From: Arachis hypogaea
Taxonomy: Eukaryota > Streptophyta > Magnoliopsida > Fabales > Fabaceae
Assembly: GCF_003086295.3 (NCBI RefSeq)
Contig: NC_092041.1
Location: forward strand, 95,629,827 to 95,693,826
Length of the DNA: 64,000 bases
Direction: 5' to 3'
Shown: positions 32,386 through 43,560 of the stretch, piece after piece
Position numbering within the stretch: the stretch's first letter is position 1
How the letters are laid out: each line of letters opens with the position of its first letter
Notes under the pieces: generated by a model
Told to the model about the DNA's origin: nothing
Databases searched by the model: none
What the model saw: only the letters and a program-made list of their open reading frames with translations
Translations under genes and position numbers: made by a program

Positions 32386-34480
32386 GTGCCCCTGCTTGAG
32401 TTCGATCTTTCTGTGAGATCGTGTTTTTCAGAGCTTCGATCTCTTTGGAAGTCGTGCTCAAGCATCTGTCTGGCTTGTTTCTTCATTGCTTCGCAATCTT
32501 TGCAGATTTTCTAGAGGTTTGGTACTTCATAGTCCAACCTCTTTTGAGTTGTAGTGCGGGTTTTCTACCCTTGCCTTCTGGATCACGCCTTGCTTTAAGT
32601 TTGTGTTGACAACCTTCTGCTTTGGCAAAGTTATCCTTGCGGCTTGATATCCGAGCTTTTAGTGACTTGTCCCATGACTTTTTAGTGTTCTTTATATAGA
32701 ACCTTTTTTAGTCTTGGATGATGTTCGTAGCCCTGTTTGAGATTTGTGCTTTTGCCTTTTAAGTAGTGTCTTTTTTCAAGACTTCGTACTTTTTAGAAAA
32801 GCATTTATGGCCTTCCTCTAGCCGTTTTGAGATGTTTTTGTCCCCTTTGTGGATCTTTGTAGAGTGTCGGTACTTCGTTGTCCGACCTCTCTTGATCACT
32901 TCTGGTTTCATCCACTTTCTGTTTGGTCGAGGTGGTCCTTGGGGCTAACTTGTCCGACGACTTTTTAGTATTCTCGTAGAATACTTTTTAGTTAGTCTGA
33001 ACAATTTTGATAGCCTTGTCGTGGAGCCGTGGCTTTTTGGGCCGAGCTATGTCCGTTTTAGCGCACGTTTTTGTTAGTCCGACTTCTTCTTGTCGGTCCA
33101 AGCTGTAGCTTTCGTTGGTCCGACTTCTTTTTGTCAGTCCAAGCAGCAGCTTTCGTTGGTCCGACTTCTTCTTGTCGGTCCAAGCTGTAGCTTTCGTTGG
33201 TCCGACTTCTTCTCGTCGATCCAATCTGTCGCTTTAATTGGCTTGGGCTGACTTCTTCATGTCGGGTCCTTCTAAGTTATTTTTGTAATCCTCTTTCTTG
33301 GACCTTTGTCAGGTCTCTTTCAGGGATTACTTTTATAACTTGTCCGTTGTAGGAGACCGACTTCTTTATGTCGATCTCTTCTAAGTTATTTCGTAATCCT
33401 CTTTCTTGGACCTTTTTCAGGTCTCTTTCAGGGATTACTTTTATAACTCTTTGGTAGTAGGAGTCCGACTTCGTTATGTCGGTCTCTTCCTAAGTTATTT
33501 TTGTAATCCTCTTTCTTGGATCTTTGTCAGATCTCTTTCAGGGATTACTTTGATAACCTTTTAGTGGTAGGAGTCCGACTTGGTTATGTCGGTCTCCTTT
33601 AAGTTATTTTTTGTAGTCCTCTTTCTTGGATCTTTGTCAGATCTCTTTCAGGGACTACTTGTATAACTTTTTGTTTTGGGCTGACTTTGTTATGTCAGGC
33701 CCTTCTAAGTTAAAGTAATCCTCTTTAATAGGGTTGGCCAGACCTCTTTCCAGGGTTTACTTATAACTTGGGTTGACTTGGTTCGACTTCTTAACGTTCG
33801 ATCAGTCCTTAAGTTATTATTTTAGCGATCCGTAAGACCTCGTCAGGTTCTTTTTTAGATCACTTTCGATAACTTCTTACATTATTCTGTGTTCATCTTT
33901 GCCGATTTGTAGAAAGTGATTGTCATCTCTAGATCATCCTTTGGGTGAATCGCGTTTTCACCTTTATCGGACGGTTGTCTTTACCGTGATCGTGCAGTGA
34001 AATTGTTTTTCACTTTCTGCCGATCTGTTGCTTTATAATCGGGTAATGAACTCTGCTTTCACTTTTTTGCCGATTTTGTCGAAATCGGGCGATGAATTCT
34101 GGTTTCATCTTTCCCGACTTTTATCATGATCGAGCGGTGAATTTGGTTTTCATCCCGCCGACCTTGTTGTGATCCGGCAGTGAAATTTGCGTTTCAGATT
34201 AATGCGTCTTGGTATAGCAGTGAATTTTGTTTTCACTTTGTTGAAATCAAATGATGAATTCAGTTTTCATCGTGGTCGGGCGGTGAAGTTGGTTTTCACC
34301 TTGCCGACTTGTCGCTTTGTAATCGGACGATGAGTTTGGTTTTCATCTTGCCGACTTTGTCGTGATCGGGCGGTGATTTTGGTGTTTCACCTTGCCGACC
34401 TGCCGTAGTCGGGCGTCTTGGTAGAAAACTTTTTAGGGAATCTGCAATCTTTTAAACAATAATATAAAGATAAGAGTGTG
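32386..34480 (-). repeat. Ty3 element 3' untranslated region made of tandem arrays
   Basis: Three successive arrays are visible. A 41-bp repeat (GTCCGACTTCTTCTTGTCGG core) starts at 33077, 33118, 33159 and 33200. A 109-bp repeat (CTAAGTTATTTTTGTAATCC core) starts at 33272, 33381, 33490 and 33599 and then, shortened, at 33705 and 33808. A roughly 53-bp family (GATCGGGCGGTGAATTTGG core) occupies about 33900-34420. None of it looks coding. Confidence 0.85.
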
Positions 34481-34499
34481 TACATGTTAGTACTTACCT

Positions 34500-35427
34500 T
34501 TCTAGGTCGGGCAATCTTTTTGGATCTCGGCCTGGCGCCCTTTTTAGATTGCAGGCATGCCATAACCTTGGTAGCTCTTGCCCTTCGAGTTCGGACAGTC
34601 TGTAGCAACCTTTCCCCAGTTCTTCTAAACAACTTGGTATGGTCCTTTCCAATTGGCTGCTAGCTTTCCTTCTCCAGGTCGAGTTGTTCTGATATCATTT
34701 CGGATTAGGATGAGGTTGTTGTTGGCAAAGCTTCACTGTACTACCTTCTGATCGTATCTTGAGGCCATTCGACGTTTTAACGCCTCTTCCTTGATCGGAG
34801 CTCTCTCTCGGACTCTTGGAAGTAGGTCGAGTTCTTTCGTTTGGATTTGGGAGTTGACCTCTTCATTGTAGAAGATCATTTTGGGGGATCCTTCTTTGAT
34901 CTCTACTGGGATCATTGCCTCCATTCCGTAAATCAATCGGAAGGGTGATTCCCCCGTGGTGAAGTGTGGAGTTGTCCGATATGCCCATAGGACTTGTGGG
35001 AGCTCTTCAGCCCAAGCTCTCCGTTTTAACCTAGCTAGTATGACTTTGTTGGCAGCTTCTGCTTGTCCATTGGCTTGTAGGTGTTCTACGGATGTGAATT
35101 GGTGCTTGTAATAATGTTTCTGTACAAGAATTTCTGACTTCTTTGAGAAGTGGCACTAGCTAGGGGCTCTGCCTCAATCCATTTTATGAACACCCCTACA
35201 ATGAGGAACTTGACTTGTCCCAATCCTTGGGGAAATAGCTTTGCGAACGGCCAAGGTGATGTTACACTGATGAGCTCCTCTGGTGGGGCAATGTGGAAGT
35301 TGGCATGCTTTTTGATGTAAAGCTTTGACTTTGTATTTGGGTTTTTGCTCCGTTTGTTGCCTCCAAAGGGTGCCCCTGGATCTTCGTATGAGTCCTGGGG
35401 TTTTCCTTTTACTGTTGTATCTGACAC
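34500..35427 (-). pseudogene. Ty3 integrase remnant
   Basis: The minus strand at 35427-35086 gives part of the integrase catalytic core (PPEELISVTSPWPFAKLF, QGLGQVKFLIVGV, FIKWIEAEPLA). The downstream segment at 34936-34733 begins MIYGMEAMIPVEIKEGSP, the conserved integrase C-terminal motif of plant Ty3 elements. Several stops and frameshifts lie between the pieces. The function would be insertion of element cDNA in the nucleus; this copy is dead. Confidence 0.85.
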
Positions 35428-35792
35428 ATGATATTTTGCTATTATTGTTCGAGTTGTTGCCCGAGTTGTTTGGTAGTAACCCCATAGTTGACCTATGTCT
35501 TTGAGATGTATACTAAGATCCCGGACGGCATGTCTAATTGGCTGGATTCCATAGTTTTTTAATGCGTGTTACTGTGGCTGACCCTGAGTACATCCCTGAG
35601 ATTGACTTGTTGTGGTCTTGTGATGTAGCCTGGATGAGGCTTCTGTTATTGCCCCCTAGTTTGGTGTTGGCTAGTTTTGAAAATGCATCAGCTCAGGCGT
35701 TCTGCTCCCGAGGTATGTGTCAGACCTCATATCCCTGAATTGTCCGAGTTGTTGGTGCTGGCTGGTTTTGAAAGTGCATTAGCTCGGGCATT

Positions 35793-36276
35793 CTATGTTT
35801 CTATGTGTCGGACTTCATTTTCCCCAATTTGTCCGAGCTGTTTTCTGTTTTTGTCCAGGGTCCCCCGAATTATCCAAGATGTTTTCTGGTTTTGTCCAGG
35901 GTCCCCCGAATTATCCGAGCTATCCTCTGTAGGATTCTTCCAGCTAAGTTTGTTTTCTGTAGGATGTCTTTTTATGGGCTGGTTGGTCCAAACTCTGATC
36001 ATGTGAGCTTGAAAGTATGGGTGGAGTAATCGAAAGGTGAGTATGGGGGCGTAGGCGAACTTTTCTATCTTTTGATAGTATAGTTCGGCCCCTTTGTAGA
36101 GCCTTAATGATGAAGTAGATGGGTTGTTGCCCACTTTTGTCTTCTTTAACTAGTGATGAGGCTATTGCCCGACTTCCCACTACGAGGTATAATATGAGCT
36201 TTTCACTTTCCCTTGGTTGGGGAAGAATGGGTGGTTGCCCCAAGAACTTTTGAAATCTCGGAAGGCTTGTTTGCAC
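35793..36276 (-). pseudogene. Ty3 reverse transcriptase C-terminus / RNase H remnant
   Basis: The minus strand reads FLGQPPILPQPRESEKLILY, then VGSRAIASSLVKEDKSGQQP and YFIIKALQ. After a frameshift it continues YYQKIEKFAYA and LHPYFQAHMIRVWTNQPIK. This is the junction of RT thumb and RNase H in plant Ty3 elements. The RT palm with its catalytic DD motif should lie upstream (to the right), but that space holds the 36-bp repeat instead, so the RT core is deleted. Confidence 0.85.
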
Positions 36277-36421
36277 CCCGTTGTCCTATTCAAACCTCTC
36301 TCCCTTCCTTAATATACCTCTTTGAGGTGTCCTTTGCGAGATGATTTAGAGATCCCTCCTCCTGCGAATCTTCCATGAACATGTCTCTCAGGGGTGTGAG
36401 GTGGACGTTCAACTCATTCGA

Positions 36422-36680
36422 CCTCTTTAGTGTGAGACGTTCGACTTGTCCAACCTCTTTGGTGTGAGGTTGACCTTCAACTTGTCCGACCTCTTTGGTG
36501 TGAGGTGGACCTTCAATGCATCCGACCTCTTTGGTGTGAGGTGGACCGTCAACTTGTCCAACCTCTTTGGTGTGAAGTGGACCTTCAACGCGTCCGACCT
36601 CTTTGGTGTGAGGTGGACCTTCAACTTTGCCCGCCCTCTTTGGTGTGAGGTGGACCTTTAACTCGTCCGACCTCTTTTGT
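36422..36680 (-). repeat. 36-bp tandem repeat coding for a 12-residue repeat
   Basis: The CCTCTTTGGTGTGAGGTGGA core recurs at 36454, 36490, 36526, 36562, 36598, 36635 and 36671 (about 36-bp steps), with a partial unit at 36422. On the minus strand it is open (36624-36427) and translates to repeats of KVHLTPKRSDAL. It lies between the gag-like region and the RNase H remnant. Confidence 0.9.
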
Positions 36681-36859
36681 TTTTGATTGGGCGAGTTGAT
36701 GGGATCTTCTCAGTGTTGCATATTTCTCGGTAGACATCCACAACAGACACCCGAAGGGGTGTAATTGTGGTATTTTCTAGACTTATCTCCATGTTGATCT
36801 TCCTTTTTCTTGGACTCTTTATCCTTATCCCGAGAGGAGTAGGAATGTTCGGTTTTTGA

Positions 36860-37260
36860 GATCTCTCCTAGTCGAGAGTTTTCCTCCATATTGATGTACT
36901 TCTCTGCTCATTCTTGTACCTTGTTTAGAGATGTTTGGGTGCTTCCTGGATATTGAGTGGCTAAAAGGTCCTTTTCATAGACCAGTGATGAGGCCTCTGA
37001 TAGCTGCTTCTATTGGCAGACTTTGTATGCCCATACACGTTTTGTTGAATATTTCTATGTTGTTGCGAAGGCTCTCTCGATCTCCTTGCTTGATCCCTAA
37101 TAGGCTCGGTGTGTGTTTGGCTTTGTCCTTCTGGATGGAGAATAACGGATTGCATCTGAGGTCTCCGTGAAATACATCCTGCTTCTGAAATTGCTAAGAT
37201 GATGGCTTGGATTTGATGTGCCGTCGTACGGGGTCATGTCTGGAGCTTTGAAGTCCTTTG
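36860..37260 (-). pseudogene. Ty3 Gag remnant
   Basis: Joined by eye across frames, the minus strand gives RNNIEIFNKTCMGIQSLPIE, AAIRGLITGLWKGPFSHSIS and, nearby, EVHQYGG. This matches the second half of a plant Ty3 Gag domain. It is closest to the 5' LTR, as expected. Frameshifts every 50-100 bp make it non-functional. Confidence 0.65.
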
Positions 37261-37647
37261 GGACCTTTAGCTTTCATGATCTCTTTGGTGAATGGGTCTT
37301 GATCTTTGTGGGGGGCTATCTTCGTGACTGGATCGAACCGTCTCGGTTTTGAGATCAGCTTCGAGTTTTAAGAGCTTATCTTTTAACTCTCGGCGTCACC
37401 TAATTTCCCTTCGGAGGTCCTTCTTGGCTTCCCGTTGATGCTCGTCTTCTTTTTGAGTTATTGGAGGCGGTTTTGTTGAGCTTGTAGTGCTTCCATGATT
37501 TCTGTGTTTGCAGGTTACATATCTCCCCCGTTTTCGGGTGTGCTTTTGGGGGTGGCGTCTTCGTTTTTATGCAGCGTTCTATCCTCTAGATCTGAGTTGT
37601 GGTCGTTGTCATGGTCGTCCGCTATGGTGATGGAATGACTTCCAGGT

Positions 37648-37665
37648 TCCCCGGAAACGGCGCCA
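37648..37665 (-). promoter_or_regulatory. Primer-binding site of the Ty3 element
   Basis: On the minus strand TGGCGCCGTTTCCGGGGA lies one base from the 5' LTR. It differs by two bases from the tRNA-Asp PBS of the 6944 element. It fixes the orientation of this Ty3 element as minus. Confidence 0.85.
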
Positions 37666-37666
37666 A

Positions 37667-38237
37667 TGTTCTGAGGGTTACCTGAAACTGTAGGTTGATC
37701 TCAGACGAGATCTTCTGTACTGGTCGGAGCTGTTGTGTCTGACTTGTTAATGGTGGCTGGAGCCGCCGTGTCTGACTTGTTGGACTTGGTGGTGGTGCTG
37801 ATCCTTCGTCCCCGGAGGGTAGGGGGTACCTGCAAGGGACTCCGATGCTTAAGTTAGCAAGGGTATTAAGCAGGTATTGAGTAGAATCAGAGTATCAGTT
37901 ATACCTGGGTGCTCCAGTGTATTTATAATGGTGAGATGTGGCCTCCTTGTGGATAAGATAAGTTAGTTATCTTATCTTATCTTTATCTTTGAGTGAGGTC
38001 ATCTTATCTTTAGGGGAACCGCCTTTATCTTTCTGGGCTTTGGCTGCCTTTAGATTGGGCTGTGTTCCTTCGTTTGGGCCTGCTTTGGGCTCCTTTGGCA
38101 ATTTGGCCGAGCTCTTTGAGAAGAGGTTGAATATTGGCCGAGCTCTTTGAGAAGAGGTCGGATAGTCTGACCTGAAGAGGTCGGTCAGCTTGTCGCTAAA
38201 CATCCCGGGTCGGACAGCTTGACCCAGGGTATGAACA
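37667..38237 (-). repeat. 5' LTR of the Ty3 element (571 bp, intact)
   Basis: On the plus strand it runs from TGTTCTGAGGG to GGGTATGAACA, followed by the GATAT duplication (38238-38242). It contains the uninterrupted CACTA-2 target (GAGTATCAGTTATACC at about 37889). Confidence 0.95.
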
Positions 38238-38242
38238 GATAT

Positions 38243-39400
38243 TATAAGGGAAGTTGCTTCATACAATACCATGGAGGATAGTTGTATATATAGAGCATCA
38301 CTGGCCATATGCTAATGTTTGAACTGAGAGTCCCGAACGGATTGAAGCCATCGGTTGCTAAAGCGAGCCTTATGTTACGAGGATCTTTAGCAAATTCTGG
38401 ATGTAATAAATCAAAATCTTTCCATGCCTTGCTATCTCTAGGTTGCTTTAACTTTCCATCTGAGTTAGGGAACTCCAAATGCCATCGCATTAGTCTTGTT
38501 GTCTTAGAGGACATGTATAACCTTCTTAACCTAGGAGTAAGAGGAAAGTACCTCAACACCTTTGCTGGTATCCTTTTCTTTTGATCTTGACTTGTTCCTA
38601 CAACTTCCGTATTGTTGCTGGTGTTCTCTTCTATTTTATATCGAGATGTATTACAGACCACACAGTTATTTTTTTCTCATTATCTTTTCCCCAAAAGAGC
38701 ATACAATTAGATATGCATGATTTTTTTCTCCCAAACCTAACAATTTAATCATTTTTTCGGCTTTATAAAATGAAGTGGGCAAATTAGCATGGGAAAAAGC
38801 ATTGTTGAGAAGGTTGACTATCATGGAGAATGTCTTGTCAGTAGCACCGCACAACACCTTGATATGATACAACTCAACAACAAATGATAACTTGCTATAT
38901 TTTGCACACCTAGGATATAATTTACGATTCCCATCCTTTAGTAACTCTCTAATTCTCCTTGAATCCTTATTAGTGTCATTTTCCGATGGCATTAGAACGG
39001 AATTAGTTCTTGAAGCAAAGGACTCATCATCATCACCTTCATAGTTGAGATCATCTATATCGAAAACATCAGTCAACATATCATGCAGTGGAGGTTTTTC
39101 AACAGGCTCTGTATGATCGTGACCCAATAGTTCTTCTTCCGACTGGACTATAGTTTCTCCATGCATATACCAAGTATACTTTTTTAGAAATCCTTTTTGA
39201 AGTAAATGAGTTAATTCTTCAATTCTCGTCCCCATATCATTGAACCCACATTTGATGCATAGACATATAATTTTTCCATATATAGCAACTCTAGCAACGG
39301 CAAAGTCCAAAAATCCTTCAACCCCACATTTATACTCTATTGATGTAATTGATTTATGAATCCAACTCTTATCAATCATAATTGAATGACTTTGTTTAAA
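38243..39400 (-). pseudogene. CACTA-1 transposase N-terminal fragment
   Basis: The minus strand starts near 39390 with MIDKSWIHKSITSIEYKCG (transposase-associated domain), then GFLDFAVARVAIYGKIICL with Cys residues, then ELLKDGNRKLYPRCAKYSKL. After a frameshift near 38660 comes KVLRYFPLTPRLRRLYMSSK and the TNP2 block RLALATDGFNPFGTLSSNIS. Reading stops at the Ty3 insertion and resumes at 20910. The same blocks occur in the same order in CACTA-2, so identification is secure. Confidence 0.88.
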
Positions 39401-39479
39401 TAATAATGTACCAAAATATAAGTGTATGAAAGGCATAACAATGAATGATACAATAAATAAGCATATCATGTATTAGTTC

Positions 39480-41400
39480 CTAATTAATATACACAACAAA
39501 TTATAGAAATGTAGTGACATAAAGTGTAAAAGGAGGTGTTAGTGAACCAACCTAAATAGATCATCAAATTAATATTACTAACTAATCAGCTGCAGAGTAA
39601 GTATAATTGTATTATAGAATCTCACAATTTGCATCACAACAAAAAATGAACATTGTCTTTAATAATCAATTATGCATAATAAATTTAGAAATTATTAAGG
39701 TAGAAAATCATAAAACAAATCAGTTTATATAATGTTTAAGTAAAAGTATACAAAAAAAACTCTATACAAAAAAGAATAAGTAATGGTAAAGGATATGGTC
39801 TCGTTAACACGGTGCATAACTTACTTAAAAAAAGGGTAAATAGATATTTTTTAGTACATTTTAAACATTGTTATATATAATATGTTATATATATGTTTTT
39901 TTCTTTAAATATATTGTACATGTTATATATGAAAGAAAAAATTAGGCAATATAGACACCATAAAATTCACATAAAGTGGTAGCATGATTTATTTTGAAGT
40001 AAATTAAATTTTGTTTATTACACAATGGTACTGTATAAGGGAATTTGAGATTGCGAAAAAATCTAACAAATACTTATAATAAGAATACAGAGATACGTTT
40101 TAGTTTGACAATGGAGGGGTATAGCCTCCAAAACTTTTTATAAAAAGATTTATTAGTATTTATGCATACTAAAACTTTATTAAAATTCTCAACACTGAGT
40201 ACCGTTACATAGTACTTTATAATTTTTATTTGTAAATATTTATTTTTTATGATATAAGTAATAAAAAATAAGTTTTATTTATAAATTTTATTTTAATAAA
40301 AAACTTTTATCATGATTTTTATCTTAAAATTTTTTGTCCCTTCAAAATTTTTCAGTTAAGCTCGTGCTACTGTGAGTACGGTAATATATATCCGAAAATA
40401 TAAGTATTTGTACCTATTTGAGAGTAATGGTGCATAAGAAACAAAATATCAAATATCAGGAGATATAACTTTTAGGCTATTTGGAATCCCAAAAAGTTGA
40501 TTAAGATTAGCTCCACACTTTATTTGTCTTGAATAATTTTACCTTCAATGTCCTACAAGAGAGAAAAGGCTATCCATGAGTCCAAAAATACATTAAGTAT
40601 ACTTAAATCATATAAAGTGATGTATGACACTGTTAAATAATTTACCTTTGTCTTTGGTCTCAATAATCTCCGTCGCACTCTTATTTTTTCTTTATCACAG
40701 TAGCAAGATAACAAACTAATATTAATGAAATCCAAAAAAATTTTCTATTGAAATGTGAATGAACAAATACTAAGAATATACAAATGAATGAAAAGAAGTA
40801 TCAGTTCTTATATAATGTTGATATGATGCATATTTATAGAAATTAGTTAAGCAAAGAGTTAGCTATATGACTAAGTAATAAATGATCTTAACTATCTTAT
40901 CTATTGGTCATTCTTTTTATCCCTTTTTGTTATCGATATCTTTTTTTATAACAAATTTTAAATTCAAAATCTTAAAAGACTCAATTTGAATGTTCTTAAA
41001 TATTGATACTTGATTTAATTAAATACATATTCAATTATTAATTGGAATAAAACTTAAATATACTGTGTATATTATTTTTAAGCCTCCGAATTTCATTTCT
41101 TTTATAATAAATGTTAATTTGATATATTGATTCAAGATTCATTTATGAGGATGACAACTCAAGTGATGTGCTTAGCTCGGATAAGATTATGCAGCTTAAG
41201 TCTTTTCTTTATTCGTTCCTTCCTTTTATATTGTGTGTCTATTTGTCTAATATTGTAGTAATTTTATTTCAATTAGCATGTTTAAATAACAATAATCATG
41301 CTAACTGGTCTCACAGGCACATGCACATTAGTATATGGAGAGTTTAGAGGATGAAGATGCTATTTTTGAAAGAATTGTATTAACTCTTAGAATGAGAGGA
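39480..41400. other. CACTA-1 upstream AT-rich region, no recognised gene
   Basis: By position this is the 5' portion of CACTA-1. I see no conserved coding sequence; the short ORFs are AT-rich noise. TATATATAA-type stretches near 39880-39920 are simple low-complexity DNA. Confidence 0.5.
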
Positions 41401-41559
41401 GTCATAACAACCAATTATTAGTAGACAGACATGTTCAGTCGAAAATGAAAAATAACATTAAACGAAAATACTAAGCCTAGATAAAACTGGAATTTAAAAG
41501 AGTAGTTATGTTTTACATAAGTAAAACAAAAGTACATCAAATATAATATTCTCCTGAAT

Positions 41560-41720
41560 ACCATATTTTCACAAAATCGCCTAACTTTGTCACGCGCAAT
41601 AGGATCCAAATCATTTATAGAATACGGCTTTTTGTTCAGATCAAAGTCTTTTACATCTGCTTGGATTATTGGCGATTCAGTTGTAGACCGAACGTATCCT
41701 CTCTTTTAAAAAAAAAACTT
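41560..41720 (-). other. Possible exon-like fragment, unidentified
   Basis: One minus-strand frame is open across VRSTTESPIIQADVKDFDLN, KKPYSINDLDPIARDKVRRF and CENM. Its composition is more protein-like than that of its surroundings. I do not recognise the family. It could be part of a gene fragment carried by CACTA-1, as for the neighbouring 42.1-42.4 kb segment. Confidence 0.3.
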
Positions 41721-42059
41721 TGCAATATGTCATTCTATGATATTGAATTACTTTCGACATGCCCATTGGAACTCACATGCCGGCTTGTTTTTAATACTCA
41801 TCTACAAAAAAAATGTAATGATTCAAATTTAGTTAACAGCGTTATTTATAGTGTTTGCCAAATAAATTCTTTTAGAAAATTGCCTTCAAATCTATTAGTA
41901 TAATATCAGTATCCCAATCACAATCAGAATCTTTTGTAAAGTATGAAAAACCAAACCTTACCAGATACTGCATGCTCAATGCATATATCTCCTACAAGTT
42001 TCAAAAGAATCATAATCCAGGTAACATTTAAAGGATCATCTTCAATTAAATAACAAAAC

Positions 42060-42360
42060 GCAAAAATAATAGTAAACATGGCAAACCTTAAGAGTAGAAT
42101 CCATAATAGTTGATGAAGTACTATTGTAGGATACACGATAGAAGGGTGATTTTTCAGAGATATTCATGTGAGCATTGAGAGCTACCAGCCAGGAATGGAT
42201 ATTGATCTTATTAAACCAAACATCGGAGGCAACATCGAGTGTGTGTTGCAACGAGGAGAAAGAAGAGGAAGAAGCCATCTCCTTAGAGAAATTGATGCTT
42301 CCACAGCATTCAAGAAACTCACTTTCTTCCATAGCAATCCAATTTGAAGATTTGCTGCAA
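42060..42360 (-). pseudogene. Gene fragment resembling the N-terminus of OHCU decarboxylase (uric-acid degradation)
   Basis: The minus strand reads MEESEFLECCGSINFSKEMA, SSSSFSSLQHTLDVASDVWF and NKINIHSWLVALNAHMNI. This resembles the start of plant OHCU decarboxylase/transthyretin-like protein (allantoin synthase): the ECCGS...FA(K)EMA block, then VWFNxxxxxxWLxAFxAHP. The AHP motif, which carries the family's conserved His-Pro, reads AHM here. The rest of the decarboxylase and the transthyretin-like half are absent. It lies inside CACTA-1, between its transposase and its right terminus, so it is best read as a captured, decaying exon; a small chance remains that it is the relic of an old host gene at the site. 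Confidence 0.6.
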
Positions 42361-43199
42361 GATTGTGGGACTTGGGGCAATGATGTATCACCATGCTTAG
42401 ATAGAATTGCCATCTTGGATCACCTGAATATTAAGAAATGCATTATGAATTAAAAAACAAAGTAGGTATAGAGAGTTTTTGCATCAATAATTATTATTAG
42501 CATTTTTTATGTGTTTAACATTAAAAATTAAATCTGCAAATTAAAGGTTGTCCTTTATTTTTTCTTATATGTAATTATTCAAGTTTTAAATACTATGTAG
42601 TTTTTATCACTTTAATTAGAATTTAACATTATTTTCAAATAAAATTAGCCTCAACCAGCAAGCATGCACTACAATCTTCAACAAATACAGAAAGACTATC
42701 ATAATTGTATGAAAATAATGTAAGTAATAGATAAACTAATACTATTTTCACAAAAACATGAAGGAAAGGATATCGTAACATATCATATCCTTCTTTTCAT
42801 TAATGTAGCATCACCAAAGAACCAAATAACAACAACCTAATAGGAGCAAACACCCAATAACCTAATAACAACAAATGAAGGAAAATCTATTTCATAACTC
42901 AGGAACAAAAATTACAAAAATGACAAGAAGAAGTATAAGAAAAAAAATTGAGTATAATCCTTTCAGAAATTATATTTACAAAATATAAATAAACATGATG
43001 CTCACAGAGGATAAGAAAAGATAATAGTTAGGTGTTACCTGAAAAAAAATTCCCTAATTCTCTAGCGGTATGATTTTGTGCTACACCAAATTAATTAGAG
43101 GAAACAGTTAAAATCTTTTTAACCAAAATAGAGGGAAAATATTTAAGTCAAAAATGGGGAAAATGATAGGAACCATACCAGAAATATTCATTGCGCACA

Positions 43200-43560
43200 A
43201 CTTTGTTACGGGTGTTGTTCATGGGAAATCAGAATCGAGAAATCCGAGAATGTGAAAGCCGAATACAATTCTTGCCACAAAAAAATGAGTTTGTCCCAAA
43301 TCTCTGCCCAATTTGTGCAACAATTTTGCATCGGTAATTGCGTGGCTAAAGGCAGCGCCTTTTGGAAGCCCAGCCACCAAGAAGGTCACACACATGTCCC
43401 AATGCATGTTCTGAGCTCAGCATCGGTGAAGAAATCCAAACTCAACGAGTCATCAAGAGAGATCTGAGAAAATGGATTCAAAGAAAGGGATCGAAGTTAA
43501 GTAAAGGTAGAAGGACTCTCAATACCTTCGATTTGGGTATTTGTTAAAGCTTTCTCCTAT
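43200..43560. other. Moderate-GC segment with overlapping ORFs, unidentified
   Basis: It is less AT-rich than its flanks, with ORFs on both strands (minus 43219-43407; plus 43252-43467). No frame shows a recognisable domain. It may be the leader of the gene fragment at 42.1-42.4 kb or the CACTA-1 promoter region. Confidence 0.3.

Larger units (their letters stand above)
20916..38237 (-). mobile_element. Ty3/gypsy LTR retrotransposon (minus strand), degenerate, carrying nested CACTA-2
   Basis: Its two LTRs are 571-572 bp once the CACTA-2 insertion in the left one is removed. The PBS lies next to the right LTR on the minus strand, so transcription runs right to left. In that direction come gag-like sequence (about 37.26-36.86 kb), a 36-bp/12-aa tandem repeat (36.67-36.42 kb), RT/RNase H remnants (36.28-35.8 kb), integrase remnants (35.43-34.5 kb) and a 2-kb 3' region full of tandem arrays. 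The RT core appears deleted and pol is frameshifted, so the element is dead. Tandem arrays downstream of integrase are known for Tat-lineage Ty3 elements; I infer that lineage. Confidence 0.85.

Noticed and set aside
36446..36661. Plus-strand 71-residue ORF with NLSDLFGVRWTF-type repeats
   Set aside because: Antisense reading of the 36-bp repeat; the surrounding pol fragments establish that the element is on the minus strand.
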